Source of the DNA: Gemmatimonadota bacterium
GTDB taxonomy: Bacteria > Gemmatimonadota > Gemmatimonadetes > Palauibacterales > Palauibacteraceae
DNA length: 54,133 nt
Direction: 5' to 3'
Assembly: GCA_022825725.1 (NCBI GenBank)
Contig: JAJDWE010000034.1
Coordinates: forward strand, 1 to 54,133
The notes beneath the pieces are model-generated. The model saw only the letters and a program-made list of their open reading frames with translations. It made no database searches and was not told the origin of the DNA. Within the stretch, counting starts at the first letter, position 1; each line of letters opens with the position of its first letter. A program made the position numbers and the translations under genes. This document shows, one piece after another, positions 33,462 through 42,768 of this stretch.

Positions 33462-35549
33462 CTAGTCGTCGTCGCGCTGCGACTCGGCGATCACCTTCTC
33501 CTGAACATGCGGAGGAACCTGCTCGTACGCAGCCAGGCTGCGCGTGTGCGTCGCCTTTCCGTGCGTCAGGGAGCGCAGCGCGGCGGAGTATTTGTAGAGT
33601 TCCGCCTGGGGGACGTGCGCCTTCACAACCTGCCGCCGCCCCTTCGAATCCATGCCGAGCACGCGGCCGCGCCGCTGGTTGAGGTCTCCCATCACCTCGC
33701 CCATGTATTCCTCGGGCGTCTCGACCTCGACCTCCATGATCGGCTCGAGGATCACGGGGTTCGCGTCCCGCGCGACCTTCTGGAAGGCGATCGATCCCGC
33801 GATCTGGAAGGCGATGTCCGAGCTGTCCACGGAGTGATGCGAACCGTCGTAGCACTCGGCCTGGAAGTCCACGAGCGGATAGCCGGCGAGGACCCCCCGG
33901 TTCGAGGCCTCCCCGATCCCCTTCCCCACGGCCGGGACGAACTTGGTCGGGATCACGCCGCCCTTGATCGAGTCGACGAACTTGTACCCTTCCCCGCGCG
34001 GCAGCGGGCTGAGCCGGACGTGGCAGTCGCCGAACTGCCCGCGCCCGCCCGACTGCTTCTTGTGGCGCCCCTGCCCCTCCGCGGTCTTCGTGATCGTCTC
34101 GCGGTAGGCGATGTTCGGCTGGTGCGTGTCCACGTTGACCCCGTACTTCCGGGTCATCTTCTCCAGCGAGATGTTGAGGTGGATCTCGCCGAGCCCTCGG
34201 ATGATCGTCTGTCCCCGCTCGGGATCGTAGCCGGAGGAGAACGTCGGATCCTCCTCGTGCAGCTTCGCGAGGCCGCTGCCGATCTTGTCCTCGTCGGCCC
34301 GTGTGCGGGCGGTGACGGCGAGGGAGAGGTCCGGCTGGGGCCATTCGATCCCGCCGAACGACAGCTGGCTCCCGCTGTCGCAGAGCGTGTCCCCGGTATG
34401 CGTGTCCTTGAGCTTCGTCACGACCCCGATGTCACCGGGGTTCAGCGCGTCGACGTCGATGCGGCGCGCCCCGTGCGGAATCGCGAGATGCGCGATGCGC
34501 TCGCTCGCGGAACGGTCGGGGTTCGCGAGCGTGACGCCGTTCGTGATTCGGCCGGAGAAGACGCGGAAATAGCTCAGGTCGCCGACATGGGGCTCCGACG
34601 TCGTCTTGAAGACGAGCGCCGCGGTGGGCGACCCGGCTCCCGGCTCCAGCGACACTTCGCCGTTTCCGTCGCTCGCGCTCTGGGACGCGGCGCGGTCGGG
34701 GGAGGGGAAGAGTTCCACGATGCGGTCCATGAGCGCCGGCACTCCCGCGCTCGTCTGGCATGAGCCGCAGAACACGGGGACGATGTCGCCGGAGCGGATC
34801 GCTTCCGCGAACACTTCGCCGAGCCGGCCGGGATCGAGGTCCTCACCCTCGAAATAGGCTTCGAGCAGGTCGTCATCCCCCGACACGATCGCCTCGATGA
34901 GTTCCTCCCTGAGGTCCTCCACCTCCGACGCGACATCCTCGGGTGCGTCGGCCACGCCGGCCGCCCCCTTGTCCCCACCCTTGGAGGTGTGGGCCTTCAT
35001 CGTGAGGAGGTCGACGAAGCCGCTGAAGTCGGCGCCCGCCCCGATGGGGACGTGGACCGGCATCGCGGCGGAGGTGAGTTCGCCGCGGATCTGGCCGAGG
35101 GTGTTGCGGAAGTCCGCGTTGTCGCGGTCCATCATCGACACGAAGACGGCCCGCGGCAGGCTCGCGGCGTCCGCGGCGGCCCAGGTCTTTTCCGTCCCCA
35201 CCTCGACGCCGGAGATCGCATCGATGACGCAGATGCCGGCGTCCGCCACGCGGATCCCCGCCACGACTTCGCCCAGGAAATCGAGATAGCCGGGAGTGTC
35301 GATGAGGTTGATCCGCGCGTCGTTCCGGACGGCGTGGGCGACGGCGAGGTTGATCGAGATCTTGTGGCCGGTCTCTTCCGGCGTGAAGTCGGTGAGTGCG
35401 TTCCCCTTCTGGACATCGCCCTTCCGCGTGGCTCCGCCGGCGATGTAGCACATCGCGTCCACAAGCGTCGTCTTGCCCGCCCCTCCGTGCCCGAAGAGGA
35501 CGACGTTGCGAAGGTTGCGCGTTTGATATTCCGAGGCGGCAGGCGCCAT
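33462..35549 (-). CDS. EF-G-like translational GTPase (EF-G2 type)
   Basis: About 695 residues with the full EF-G domain order (G domain, domain II, III, IV, V), but it belongs to the divergent EF-G-like group. P-loop GHGGAGKTTLVDA replaces the canonical GHIDAGKTT. The G3 box is DTPGYLDF, with Tyr in place of the catalytic His. The G4 box is SMMD instead of NKxD. Domain IV has KKQSGGRGQFGDCHV and domain V VETPEEYMGEVMGDLNQRRG. The ATG at 35549 follows a strong GGAGGAG site. A separate canonical fusA is expected elsewhere in the genome. It may act in ribosome recycling or rescue rather than normal translocation; that is inference. Confidence 0.9.
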   Translation of the reverse strand: MAPAASEYQTRNLRNVVLFGHGGAGKTTLVDAMCYIAGGATRKGDVQKGNALTDFTPEETGHKISINLAVAHAVRNDARINLIDTPGYLDFLGEVVAGIRVADAGICVIDAISGVEVGTEKTWAAADAASLPRAVFVSMMDRDNADFRNTLGQIRGELTSAAMPVHVPIGAGADFSGFVDLLTMKAHTSKGGDKGAAGVADAPEDVASEVEDLREELIEAIVSGDDDLLEAYFEGEDLDPGRLGEVFAEAIRSGDIVPVFCGSCQTSAGVPALMDRIVELFPSPDRAASQSASDGNGEVSLEPGAGSPTAALVFKTTSEPHVGDLSYFRVFSGRITNGVTLANPDRSASERIAHLAIPHGARRIDVDALNPGDIGVVTKLKDTHTGDTLCDSGSQLSFGGIEWPQPDLSLAVTARTRADEDKIGSGLAKLHEEDPTFSSGYDPERGQTIIRGLGEIHLNISLEKMTRKYGVNVDTHQPNIAYRETITKTAEGQGRHKKQSGGRGQFGDCHVRLSPLPRGEGYKFVDSIKGGVIPTKFVPAVGKGIGEASNRGVLAGYPLVDFQAECYDGSHHSVDSSDIAFQIAGSIAFQKVARDANPVILEPIMEVEVETPEEYMGEVMGDLNQRRGRVLGMDSKGRRQVVKAHVPQAELYKYSAALRSLTHGKATHTRSLAAYEQVPPHVQEKVIAESQRDDD

Positions 35550-35698
35550 GTACTCCTCCTGGGATGGAACCGGGGCCGGCGACCCGCGACAGGCGCTTGC
35601 TCCGGCCACGGGCCGTTCCATGCGCGACGCTCCCGGCCGGGGGCTCGCGCGGGGCGGACATTGTAGAAACCGGCGGCGAAAAACTCCAGCCGCGCCGG

Positions 35699-36613
35699 TT
35701 AGTGGGTGCGGGTCTTCTTCTCCGTCCCCTTGGTCTGCTGGTACTGCCGACTCACTTCGTCGAGGAAGGCGCGCTCGCGCGCCGAGAGGGAGTCCATGCC
35801 GTCCGCTCGGATCTTGTCGAGGATCCGGTCCACTTCATCGAGGGAATCCCCGTCCACCCGGCGGCGGCGGCGGCCGGGCGGGGGCGGCGGCGGCGCGGAA
35901 CGCTTGGGCGCCGGCCGCTCCTTGTAGAGGGCTCTGTGCGCGAAGCGGCCGATGCGTTCTCCGTATCGGAGATAGACGAACCCGGTCACGAGTCCGCCGA
36001 GGTGGGCCCAGTGCGCCACGCCGTCCGCCGACCCCTGCATGGTCGAGAGGAGGGTGAGGGCGCCGAGCCCGGCGACGAACCACTTCGCCGGCACGGGAAA
36101 GACGAAGTAGAGGAAGATCTTCGCATCCGGCCAGTTGAGGGCGAAGGCGACGAGGAGGCCGAAGATCGCGCCGGAGGCGCCCACCATGATCGTCGGCCCC
36201 GTGAGCGAGTAGAGGAGCACGGAGAACGCGGCCCCGCCGAGCCCGGTCACGAGGTAGAAACGGAGGAAGAAACGGCTGCCCCACTTCTGTTCGAGCGGCG
36301 GGCCGAAGAAGAAGAGGGCGAGCATGTTCATGAACAGGTGCATGAAGCCGCCGTGCACGAACATGTAGGTGACGGCGGTCCACGGGCGCGTGAGGAAGAG
36401 GGGCACCGCGAAGCCGAGCCATTCGATCGCCCCGGCGGGCACGATCCGCACCGCCATGAGGAGGAAGATCGCGAAGTTCGCGATCATGAGCCGCAGGACC
36501 CAGCGACTCATCGGAAAGCCGTGGCCGAAGCGGACGCCACCCAGGCCGCCGCCGCCCAAGCCGCCGCCACCGAAGCGGCCGCCGCCGCCCTTGAACGCGG
36601 GCTGTCTCATCAT
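35699..36613 (-). CDS. Rhomboid-family intramembrane serine protease
   Basis: 304 residues. After a Gly-rich cytoplasmic N-terminus (GGGGRFGGGG, GGGGLGG) there are about six membrane helices with rhomboid motifs: YMFVHGGFMHLFMNMLALFF, the catalytic serine in VGASGAIFGLLVAF and the catalytic histidine in AHWAHLGGLVTGF. The C-terminus is a basic, Pro/Arg-rich and then helical cytoplasmic tail (DSLDEVDRILDKIRADGMDS). It cleaves transmembrane proteins; no substrate is evident. ATG at 36613 overlaps the ddl stop (ATGA). A 149-base gap to the EF-G-like gene follows upstream of that gene's start. Confidence 0.93.
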   Translation of the reverse strand: MMRQPAFKGGGGRFGGGGLGGGGLGGVRFGHGFPMSRWVLRLMIANFAIFLLMAVRIVPAGAIEWLGFAVPLFLTRPWTAVTYMFVHGGFMHLFMNMLALFFFGPPLEQKWGSRFFLRFYLVTGLGGAAFSVLLYSLTGPTIMVGASGAIFGLLVAFALNWPDAKIFLYFVFPVPAKWFVAGLGALTLLSTMQGSADGVAHWAHLGGLVTGFVYLRYGERIGRFAHRALYKERPAPKRSAPPPPPPGRRRRRVDGDSLDEVDRILDKIRADGMDSLSARERAFLDEVSRQYQQTKGTEKKTRTH

Positions 36614-37794
36614 CCCGATCCTGCCTCGCCCTGTCTCGCCTCGCCGCCGTCCGTCGCGCCGCCGTCCTGGAGGTCGATCGCCGAGGCGAGCCGTTCGTCA
36701 CGCTCGGCGCGTTCGATCGCGAGCCGGATGAGGCGGTCGATGAGTTCCGGGTATGACACGCCGCTCGCATCCCAGAGCTTCGGGTACATGCTGATCCGCG
36801 TGAAGCCCGGGAGCGTGTTGATCTCGTTTATCACCAGTGAACCGGACGGGAGGGGACCGCAAGGCTCCGTGGCGAGGAAGAGGTCGACGCGCGCCATCCC
36901 CTCGCAGCATAGCGCCCGGAAGGCGCGGACGGCGATCTCGCGGGCCCGCGCCGTGGTCTCGGCATCGAGGTCCGCCGGAATGAGAAGGTCCGCGCCGTCG
37001 TGATCCAGGTACTTGGCCTCGTAGGAGTAGAACGCGTGCGTGGGGGCGATCTCCCCGGGGATCGAGGCTTCGGGGGTCTCGTTCCCGAGGACGGAGATCT
37101 CGATCTCGCGGCCCCGGATCGTCCGTTCGAGGAGCACCTTGGTGTCGAAGGAAAAGGCCTCGTCGAGCGCCCGCCGGTAGTCCGCGTCCGTTTCGGCCTT
37201 CGACACGCCGACGGAGGACCCCATGTTCGCCGGCTTGACGAAGATCGGGGCGTCGAGCGCGGCCACGGCCTCGTCCCAGGAGGGGGCTTCGGCCCGGGAG
37301 AGCACCGTGATGAAGGGCGCGACGGGGATGCCCGCGTCGCGCAGCAGCCGCTTGGCCACGTCCTTGTCCATGCAGACGGCCGAGCCGAGGATCCCGGGCC
37401 CGACGAAGGGGAGGTGCGCGAGCCGCAGGAGCCCCTGGACGGTGCCGTCCTCGCCGAAGGGACCGTGGAGGACGGGAAAGATGGCGTCGAGTTCCGGGAG
37501 CTCGGCCCGCTCCGGGCGCCCGACGGGGACGATCCGGGGGCGGCGGCCGGGAGTCAGGGCGAGCCGGACCGGCGCGTGGGGGAGGCGGATGCGCCGCGGG
37601 TCCGAGGCGTGCCGCAGGAAGCGCGATTCGTCGGCGAGATGCCAGCGGCCGCGGCGGTCGATGCCGATGAGCACGATGTCGTAGCGCTCGCGGTCGATCG
37701 CCTCGATGACGTTCTTCGCCGAGCGGAGCGACACCTCGTGCTCGGGGGACTCGCCGCCGAAGAGGACGCCGACGCGCACGCGGGGGTCAGCCAC
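36610..37794 (-). CDS. ddl: D-alanine--D-alanine ligase
   Basis: ATP-grasp enzyme joining two D-Ala for peptidoglycan precursors. About 394 residues. VGVLFGGESPEHEVSLRSAKNV is the N-terminal domain signature (two parts: VGVLFGGESPEHEVS and LRSAKNV); LHGPFGEDGTVQGLL, VKPANMGSSVGVSK and LVINEINTLPGFT mark the ATP-grasp active site. The GTG at 37794 overlaps the upstream TonB-like gene by 8 bases. Longer than E. coli DdlB because of an acidic C-terminal extension. Confidence 0.95.
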   Translation of the reverse strand: MADPRVRVGVLFGGESPEHEVSLRSAKNVIEAIDRERYDIVLIGIDRRGRWHLADESRFLRHASDPRRIRLPHAPVRLALTPGRRPRIVPVGRPERAELPELDAIFPVLHGPFGEDGTVQGLLRLAHLPFVGPGILGSAVCMDKDVAKRLLRDAGIPVAPFITVLSRAEAPSWDEAVAALDAPIFVKPANMGSSVGVSKAETDADYRRALDEAFSFDTKVLLERTIRGREIEISVLGNETPEASIPGEIAPTHAFYSYEAKYLDHDGADLLIPADLDAETTARAREIAVRAFRALCCEGMARVDLFLATEPCGPLPSGSLVINEINTLPGFTRISMYPKLWDASGVSYPELIDRLIRLAIERAERDERLASAIDLQDGGATDGGEARQGEAGSG

Positions 37795-38221
37795 CGGACG
37801 CCGGCGCCGGATAGCGGATGGGGAGTTGTGCCCAGATGGCGGTGGGGACGCCGCCGTGCTGCGCCGGCCGGTACCGGAGGAGGCGGGCGCCTTCCACCGC
37901 GGCCGAGTCGAGGACGGCATGTCCCGACGAGGTCACGACCGCGACGGAATCGACGCGTCCGGCAGCGGAGATTCGAATGCGCAGCAGGATCTCTCCGCCG
38001 GCGCCCTCCTCCAGGGCCTGCGCCGGATAGGGAAACGCCGGGGACGGCGGGGACTCGAGCACGGGCCACACGAGGCCGCCCTCGCGGAGCTGGTCGACGC
38101 GCAGCGCGCCGACCTCGGAGCCGGGTTCGTCCGCGCACCCGGTGGACCCGGCACCGGCGAGGGCGGCGAGCGCCGCGAAGACGCCGGACCCTGCGGCCCG
38201 CGGCAAGAGCCGGTCATGCAT
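37787..38221 (-). CDS. Lipoprotein with TonB-like C-terminal domain
   Basis: 144 residues. A short signal ending in a lipobox-like AGSTGC is followed by a TonB C-terminal-type fold: FPYPAQALEEGAGGEILLRIRI, GRVDSVAVVTSSGHAVLDSAAVEGARLLRYRPAQ. TonB family proteins transmit energy to outer-membrane receptors, usually from an inner-membrane helix. Here the anchor looks like a lipid, and there is no Pro-rich spacer, so classic TonB action is doubtful. No exbB/exbD lies nearby. ATG at 38221 overlaps the mutS stop. Confidence 0.8.
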   Translation of the reverse strand: MHDRLLPRAAGSGVFAALAALAGAGSTGCADEPGSEVGALRVDQLREGGLVWPVLESPPSPAFPYPAQALEEGAGGEILLRIRISAAGRVDSVAVVTSSGHAVLDSAAVEGARLLRYRPAQHGGVPTAIWAQLPIRYPAPASGG

Positions 38222-40862
38222 CGCCGAACGCCTTCCATTCGGCGAGCGTATTCAGCGCTTCGAGGGGCGTCATCCCATCGGGGTCGATCCCGGCCAGCTT
38301 CTCGAGCACCTCGCGCGCGGCGGCGAGGTCCGCGCTCTCGGCGCTGTCGCGCGCGGACGGCGCCGGGCCGTCCTTCGGGCCGGGGGCGGCGGCTTCGAAG
38401 AGGGAGAGTTGCCCCATCCCCGCTTCGGCGAGCGCGGCTCCGCGGCCGCCGGCGCCCCACGGCCCGCTCTCGAGCACGTGCAGGATGCGGGCGGCGCGCC
38501 CCACGACGTCGGGGGGCAGCCCGGCCAGCCGGGCGACGTGCACGCCGTAGGAACGATCCGAGCCCCCCGGCTGCAGCCGGTAGAGGAAGACGATGTCCTG
38601 GCCGGTCTCCCGCACGGCGACGTTGAAGGCGGCCGCGCGCGGCAGCGACTCCGCGAGGCCGACGAGTTCGTGGTAATGGGTGGCGAACACCGTGCGCGCA
38701 CCGAGTTCATGCAGTCGCTCCGTCACCGCCCACGCGATCGAGAGACCGTCGTACGTCGACGTGCCCCGCCCGATCTCGTCGAGGAGGACGAGCGAGCGCT
38801 CGGTGGCGCCGTGCAGGATGGTCGCGGTTTCCGTCATTTCCACCATGAAGGTGCTCTGCCCCGCCGCGAGGTTGTCGCTGGCGCCCACGCGCGTGAACAC
38901 GCGATCGCATACCCCGATGCGGGCCCGGCGAGCCGGGACGAAGGAACCGATGTGCGCCATGAGCGCGATGAGCCCCGCCTGGCGCAGCACGGTGGACTTC
39001 CCCGCCATGTTCGGGCCGGTGACGATCAGGGTCCGGCGTTCGTCGTCCAGCCGCATGTCGTTCGGGATGAACGTGTCCCTCGCGACCGCGGTCTCGACGA
39101 CGGGGTGCCGGCCCTCTTCGATGTCGAAGACGATGTCGTCACTGAGCCGCGGGCGCACGTAGTCCCCGGCGGCCGCGACCTCGGCGAGGCAGACGAGGAA
39201 GTCGATCTCGGCGACGTGGGCGGCGGCCGCCTGGATCCGCCCGACCTCGGCCGCGACGGCATCCCGCACCGAGTGGAAGAGCCGCGCCTCGAGCGTTGCG
39301 ATCTCATCGTTGGCGCCGAGGACCTTCGCTTCCCACTCCTTGAGTTCCGGTGTGAGGTAGCGCTCGGCGTTGGTGAGCGTCTGCCTGCGGGTCCACTCCT
39401 CCGGCACGCGGTCGAGCTTCGCGCGCGTGACCTCGAGATAGTACCCGAACACCTTGTTGAACCCGATCTTGAGCGTGTCGATGCCGGTGCGCTCGCGCTC
39501 CCTCACCTGCATGCCGGCGATGAAGTCGACGGCGCTTCCGCGCGTGCCGCGCAGCTCGTCGAGGTCGGCGGAGAAGCCGCTTCGGATCACGCCTCCGTCC
39601 TTGAGGGCGTGGGGGGCCTCCGGGTCGATGGCTTCGTCGATGCGGGCCGCCACGTCCGGGAGCGGATCGAAACCGGAACGAAGTTCGGCGAGACGGCCGG
39701 CCTCCAGCGGCTCGAGGGCGGCCGCCAGCCCCGGCAGCGCGCCGAGCGAGAGGCCGAGACCGAGGAGTTCCCGGGGCGCCGCGCGACCGGCGGAGACGCG
39801 GGCGGCAAGCCGCTCCAGGTCGCGGATCGGGCGGAGCGCGCTTCGGATGCGCTCCCGCTCCTCCGCCCGCTCGACGAGTTCCTGCACGGCGTCGAGGCGG
39901 GCCGCGATCTCGTCGGGGACGACGAGCGGCCGCAGCAGGCGCCGGCGCAGCAGGCGCGCCCCCATCGGCGTCCGCGTGCGGTCGATGAGGGCGAGAAGCG
40001 ACGCGCCCTCGCCGGGGCGCAGCGGCTCCACGAGTTCGAGGTTCCGCCGGGTCATCTCGTCGAGGTACATCACGCGTCCGGCCCGGTCCACGCGCGGCGG
40101 CCGCAGGTGGTCGAGGCCGGTCGGCCGCACCTCGTCCAGGTAACCGAGGAGGGCGCCGCTCGCCGCGAGGAGAAGCGGGTCGCGCGCGGAGTCGAGGCCG
40201 AAGCCGGTCGAGGAAGCGACCCCGAACCGCTCCCGGAGCCGCTCGTCCCCGAGTGAAGCGTCAAAGCGCCAGGCGGGCCGCGCGGTCACGTGCCAGGGTC
40301 CGGCCGGCGCCTCCGTCTCCTCGGGGATCACGATCTCGGCGGGCTCGATCCGCCCGAGTTCGTCGTTGAGATCCGCGGCGGCGACCTCGCGAAGCTCGAA
40401 CTCGCCGGTCGAGAGGTCGACGGTGGCGAGCCCGAACGGGGCGTCTCCGGCGATCGCGACGACGTAGTTGTTACGGCGCGCCGCGAGGAGCTTGTCCTCG
40501 AGGACCGTGCCCGGAGTGATGATCTCGACGACGTCCCGCTTCACGATCCCCCGGGCTTCCGCCGGATCCTCGAGCTGCTCGCAGATCGCCACGCGGCGGC
40601 CCATTTCGAGCAGGCGGGCGACGTACTCGTCCACGGCCTTCACGGGGACGCCCGCGAGGGGAATGTCCCGCTTTCCGCCGTTGTTCCGGGCGGTGAGGGT
40701 GAGTCCCAGCAGGCCGCTCCCCTCCTCCGCGTCCTCGAAGAACATCTCGTAGAAGTCGCCGACCCGGAAGAAGAGGAGCGAATCGGGGTGGCGCGACTTG
40801 ATGTCGAGATACTGCCGGATGAGGGGCGGGTACGCCTCCGGGCCCGTGGTCGCCGCAGCCAT
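38214..40862 (-). CDS. mutS: DNA mismatch repair protein MutS
   Basis: About 882 residues, normal MutS1 length. The mismatch-reading N-domain has FFRVGDFYEMFFEDAE (Phe-x-Glu). The ATPase domain has VTGPNMAGKSTVLRQAGLIA (Walker A), LVLLDEIGRGTSTYDGLSI (Walker B/signature) and ATHYHELVGL. ATG at 40862 is 7 bases after the SPOR-protein stop; the frame is open upstream without family sequence. mutL is not in the window. Confidence 0.97.
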   Translation of the reverse strand: MAAATTGPEAYPPLIRQYLDIKSRHPDSLLFFRVGDFYEMFFEDAEEGSGLLGLTLTARNNGGKRDIPLAGVPVKAVDEYVARLLEMGRRVAICEQLEDPAEARGIVKRDVVEIITPGTVLEDKLLAARRNNYVVAIAGDAPFGLATVDLSTGEFELREVAAADLNDELGRIEPAEIVIPEETEAPAGPWHVTARPAWRFDASLGDERLRERFGVASSTGFGLDSARDPLLLAASGALLGYLDEVRPTGLDHLRPPRVDRAGRVMYLDEMTRRNLELVEPLRPGEGASLLALIDRTRTPMGARLLRRRLLRPLVVPDEIAARLDAVQELVERAEERERIRSALRPIRDLERLAARVSAGRAAPRELLGLGLSLGALPGLAAALEPLEAGRLAELRSGFDPLPDVAARIDEAIDPEAPHALKDGGVIRSGFSADLDELRGTRGSAVDFIAGMQVRERERTGIDTLKIGFNKVFGYYLEVTRAKLDRVPEEWTRRQTLTNAERYLTPELKEWEAKVLGANDEIATLEARLFHSVRDAVAAEVGRIQAAAAHVAEIDFLVCLAEVAAAGDYVRPRLSDDIVFDIEEGRHPVVETAVARDTFIPNDMRLDDERRTLIVTGPNMAGKSTVLRQAGLIALMAHIGSFVPARRARIGVCDRVFTRVGASDNLAAGQSTFMVEMTETATILHGATERSLVLLDEIGRGTSTYDGLSIAWAVTERLHELGARTVFATHYHELVGLAESLPRAAAFNVAVRETGQDIVFLYRLQPGGSDRSYGVHVARLAGLPPDVVGRAARILHVLESGPWGAGGRGAALAEAGMGQLSLFEAAAPGPKDGPAPSARDSAESADLAAAREVLEKLAGIDPDGMTPLEALNTLAEWKAFGDA

Positions 40863-40869
40863 CAGCGCC

Positions 40870-41721
40870 TCACGAGACGATGGGGATGACGGCGGGCTCG
40901 AAGCCCGCGTCCCGGAGTCGGCGCGCGAGGCTTTCCGCCGCTTCCCGGCGGGCGAAGCGGCCCAGCCGGACGCGGTGGAGTCCGTCGTACTCGACGACGC
41001 GGGAGAAAAAGCCGGCGGCTTCCAGTTGTCCGCGCATCTCCTCCGCCGGACCCCGGCGCGAGAAGGCCGCGACCTGTATCGCGAAGCGCGGGGTGCCCGG
41101 CGCGCAGCCGAGCGCCGAGGTCTCCGCAAGAAGCGCGATCTCCGCGGCGCCGACGCGCCGGGCCTCCGCGGCCCCCCGTTGCCACGCCTCGCACGCCCGA
41201 TCGAGGAGGCCCCGGTCCTCGAAGGTCCGCGCCGTCCAGTACCAGGACTCGACCGCCTCGGCGCTCCGCGCGTGGTCCGCCCGCAGACGCTCGAGATCGG
41301 CCGCCGCGCGGGCGGGTTCGTCGAGCGCCAGATCCAGCTGCGCGAGTCGCAACCATGCCCGGGATCCATTGCGCGCGCCGCCGTTCATGGCGACGGCGAG
41401 GAGTTCCGCGCGCGCGGAGTCCGGGTCGGCGAGGAGGCGCGCCCGGAGGTACCGCGCCCGCAGCACGTCGCCGCGCGCCGCGTTCCGCGCCTCCGTGGCG
41501 AGCCAGCGGTCGACCGCCTCGGCGGCGCCTTCGAATCTCCCGGCGTCGATCCGTGCCTCGAGATGGTCGAGATCCACGGGAGTGGCGGCTTGCGCGGCCT
41601 GCGCGGCGGAGGGGGCCGAAAGTCCCCATGACGGCGCGCCGGCGAGAAGCGCCAGCGCCCACGCGCGGCACCTTCCGCGACGCGGGGGGCGCCCTCCGCG
41701 GCTCCGGCGGCTCGAGGTCAT
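40870..41721 (-). CDS. Secreted SPOR-domain protein
   Basis: 283 residues. The signal peptide (CRAWALALLAGAPSWGL, cleavage near SAAQA) is followed by helical repeat-like sequence (TPVDLDHLEARIDAGRFEGAAEAVDRW, AWLRLAQLDLALDEPARAAADLERL as TPR-like helices). The C-terminal SPOR domain reads RFAIQVAAFSRRGPAEEM, VRLGRFARREAAESLARRL. SPOR domains bind denuded peptidoglycan at division sites. ATG at 41721 overlaps the holA stop (ATGA) with GGGAG just upstream. Function in the envelope is inferred. Confidence 0.87.
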   Translation of the reverse strand: MTSSRRSRGGRPPRRGRCRAWALALLAGAPSWGLSAPSAAQAAQAATPVDLDHLEARIDAGRFEGAAEAVDRWLATEARNAARGDVLRARYLRARLLADPDSARAELLAVAMNGGARNGSRAWLRLAQLDLALDEPARAAADLERLRADHARSAEAVESWYWTARTFEDRGLLDRACEAWQRGAAEARRVGAAEIALLAETSALGCAPGTPRFAIQVAAFSRRGPAEEMRGQLEAAGFFSRVVEYDGLHRVRLGRFARREAAESLARRLRDAGFEPAVIPIVS

Positions 41722-42728
41722 CTCCCGGCGTTTTTTGCCTGCCCCAGCACCAGGAGCATCTCGGCGAGCGCCGCCTGGTCTCCCCGCCCCGATTTGAGAT
41801 GCCGGTCGGCGCGGTGGAGCGCCCTCAACGCATGATCGAGTTCGTGTACGGTCCATGCCCTCGCCTGCTTCGCGTAGGCGTTCGCCTTCCAGGAGAGATA
41901 GCCGCGCCCGGTTTCCGACAGGGCGGCGCGCAAGCCGGCGGGTCCCGCTTCGAGGGCCAGACCAAGCAGAAGGTGCTGTTCCACAAGTCCGGCGACCAGC
42001 CCAACCCCCCGCTCCGAAGTGAGCACGTTTTCCAACTCGCGCAAGGCGCGCGCGTAGTCGCGCGAAGCCACGAGATCGAGCCAGCTCCAGCGATCGATCC
42101 GATGCGTCCGCGGAACGATCGCCCGGATGTCCGCGTCGGTCCGGCGGTCGGCAGGAAGCGAAGCGAGCTTTTCGAGCTCGGCGTCCAGCGTCGACAGGTC
42201 CGACCCGACGGCTCCCGCGATCCACTGGGCCGACGCCGGGGAGAGGTCGAGCTTCCAGCGGCTCCGCGCCCGGTCGTGAATCCATCCGGGGATCTCCGCC
42301 GCCCGCGGCGTCTTCCACTCCAGCGTGCGGCAGAGCTTCCCGAGGTCGCGGTAGAAGGCCGCGCGCGACCCCTTCGGGATGCGCGCCGTGACGATGAGGG
42401 CGAGGTCGGGGGGCGCCGCCGCCGCGGCTTCCTTCAGGACCGCGCGGGCCTTCGTCCCCAGCCGCTCGACATCGCGCACGAAGACGACGCGGCGCTCCGC
42501 CATCATTGGGGGCATGGCCAGGGTGGCGGCGAGCTGCTCGTCCGTCACGTCCTCGGCGTGGAACTGGTCGTAGTTGAAGTCGCGCGTGGCGGGGTCGACG
42601 GCGGCCTCGACGAGCTGCTGCGCGGCTTCGTCCCGCAGGCGGATCGCGTCTCCGTGCAGGAACCACGCGCCGGTCGGGGGACTCTGGCCCAGGGCTCGCG
42701 AGAGCCGCGGGTCGAGGGGCGCGCTCAC
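41718..42728 (-). CDS. holA: DNA polymerase III delta subunit
   Basis: Clamp-loader subunit that opens the beta ring. About 336 residues: AWFLHGDAIRLRDEAAQQLV, FNYDQFHAEDVTDEQLAATL, MMAERRVVFVRDVERL and SDLSTLDAELEKLASL. Divergent but in family order (nucleotide-like domain I, lid II, collar III: SRDYARALRELENVL). The GTG at 42728 avoids overlap with the anti-sigma gene 40 bases upstream; the frame is open to 42878. Confidence 0.9.
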   Translation of the reverse strand: MSAPLDPRLSRALGQSPPTGAWFLHGDAIRLRDEAAQQLVEAAVDPATRDFNYDQFHAEDVTDEQLAATLAMPPMMAERRVVFVRDVERLGTKARAVLKEAAAAAPPDLALIVTARIPKGSRAAFYRDLGKLCRTLEWKTPRAAEIPGWIHDRARSRWKLDLSPASAQWIAGAVGSDLSTLDAELEKLASLPADRRTDADIRAIVPRTHRIDRWSWLDLVASRDYARALRELENVLTSERGVGLVAGLVEQHLLLGLALEAGPAGLRAALSETGRGYLSWKANAYAKQARAWTVHELDHALRALHRADRHLKSGRGDQAALAEMLLVLGQAKNAGR

Positions 42729-42768
42729 GGCGCCGGGAGAGACCCGTGCCGCGGGCCGCGGCGGTGGG

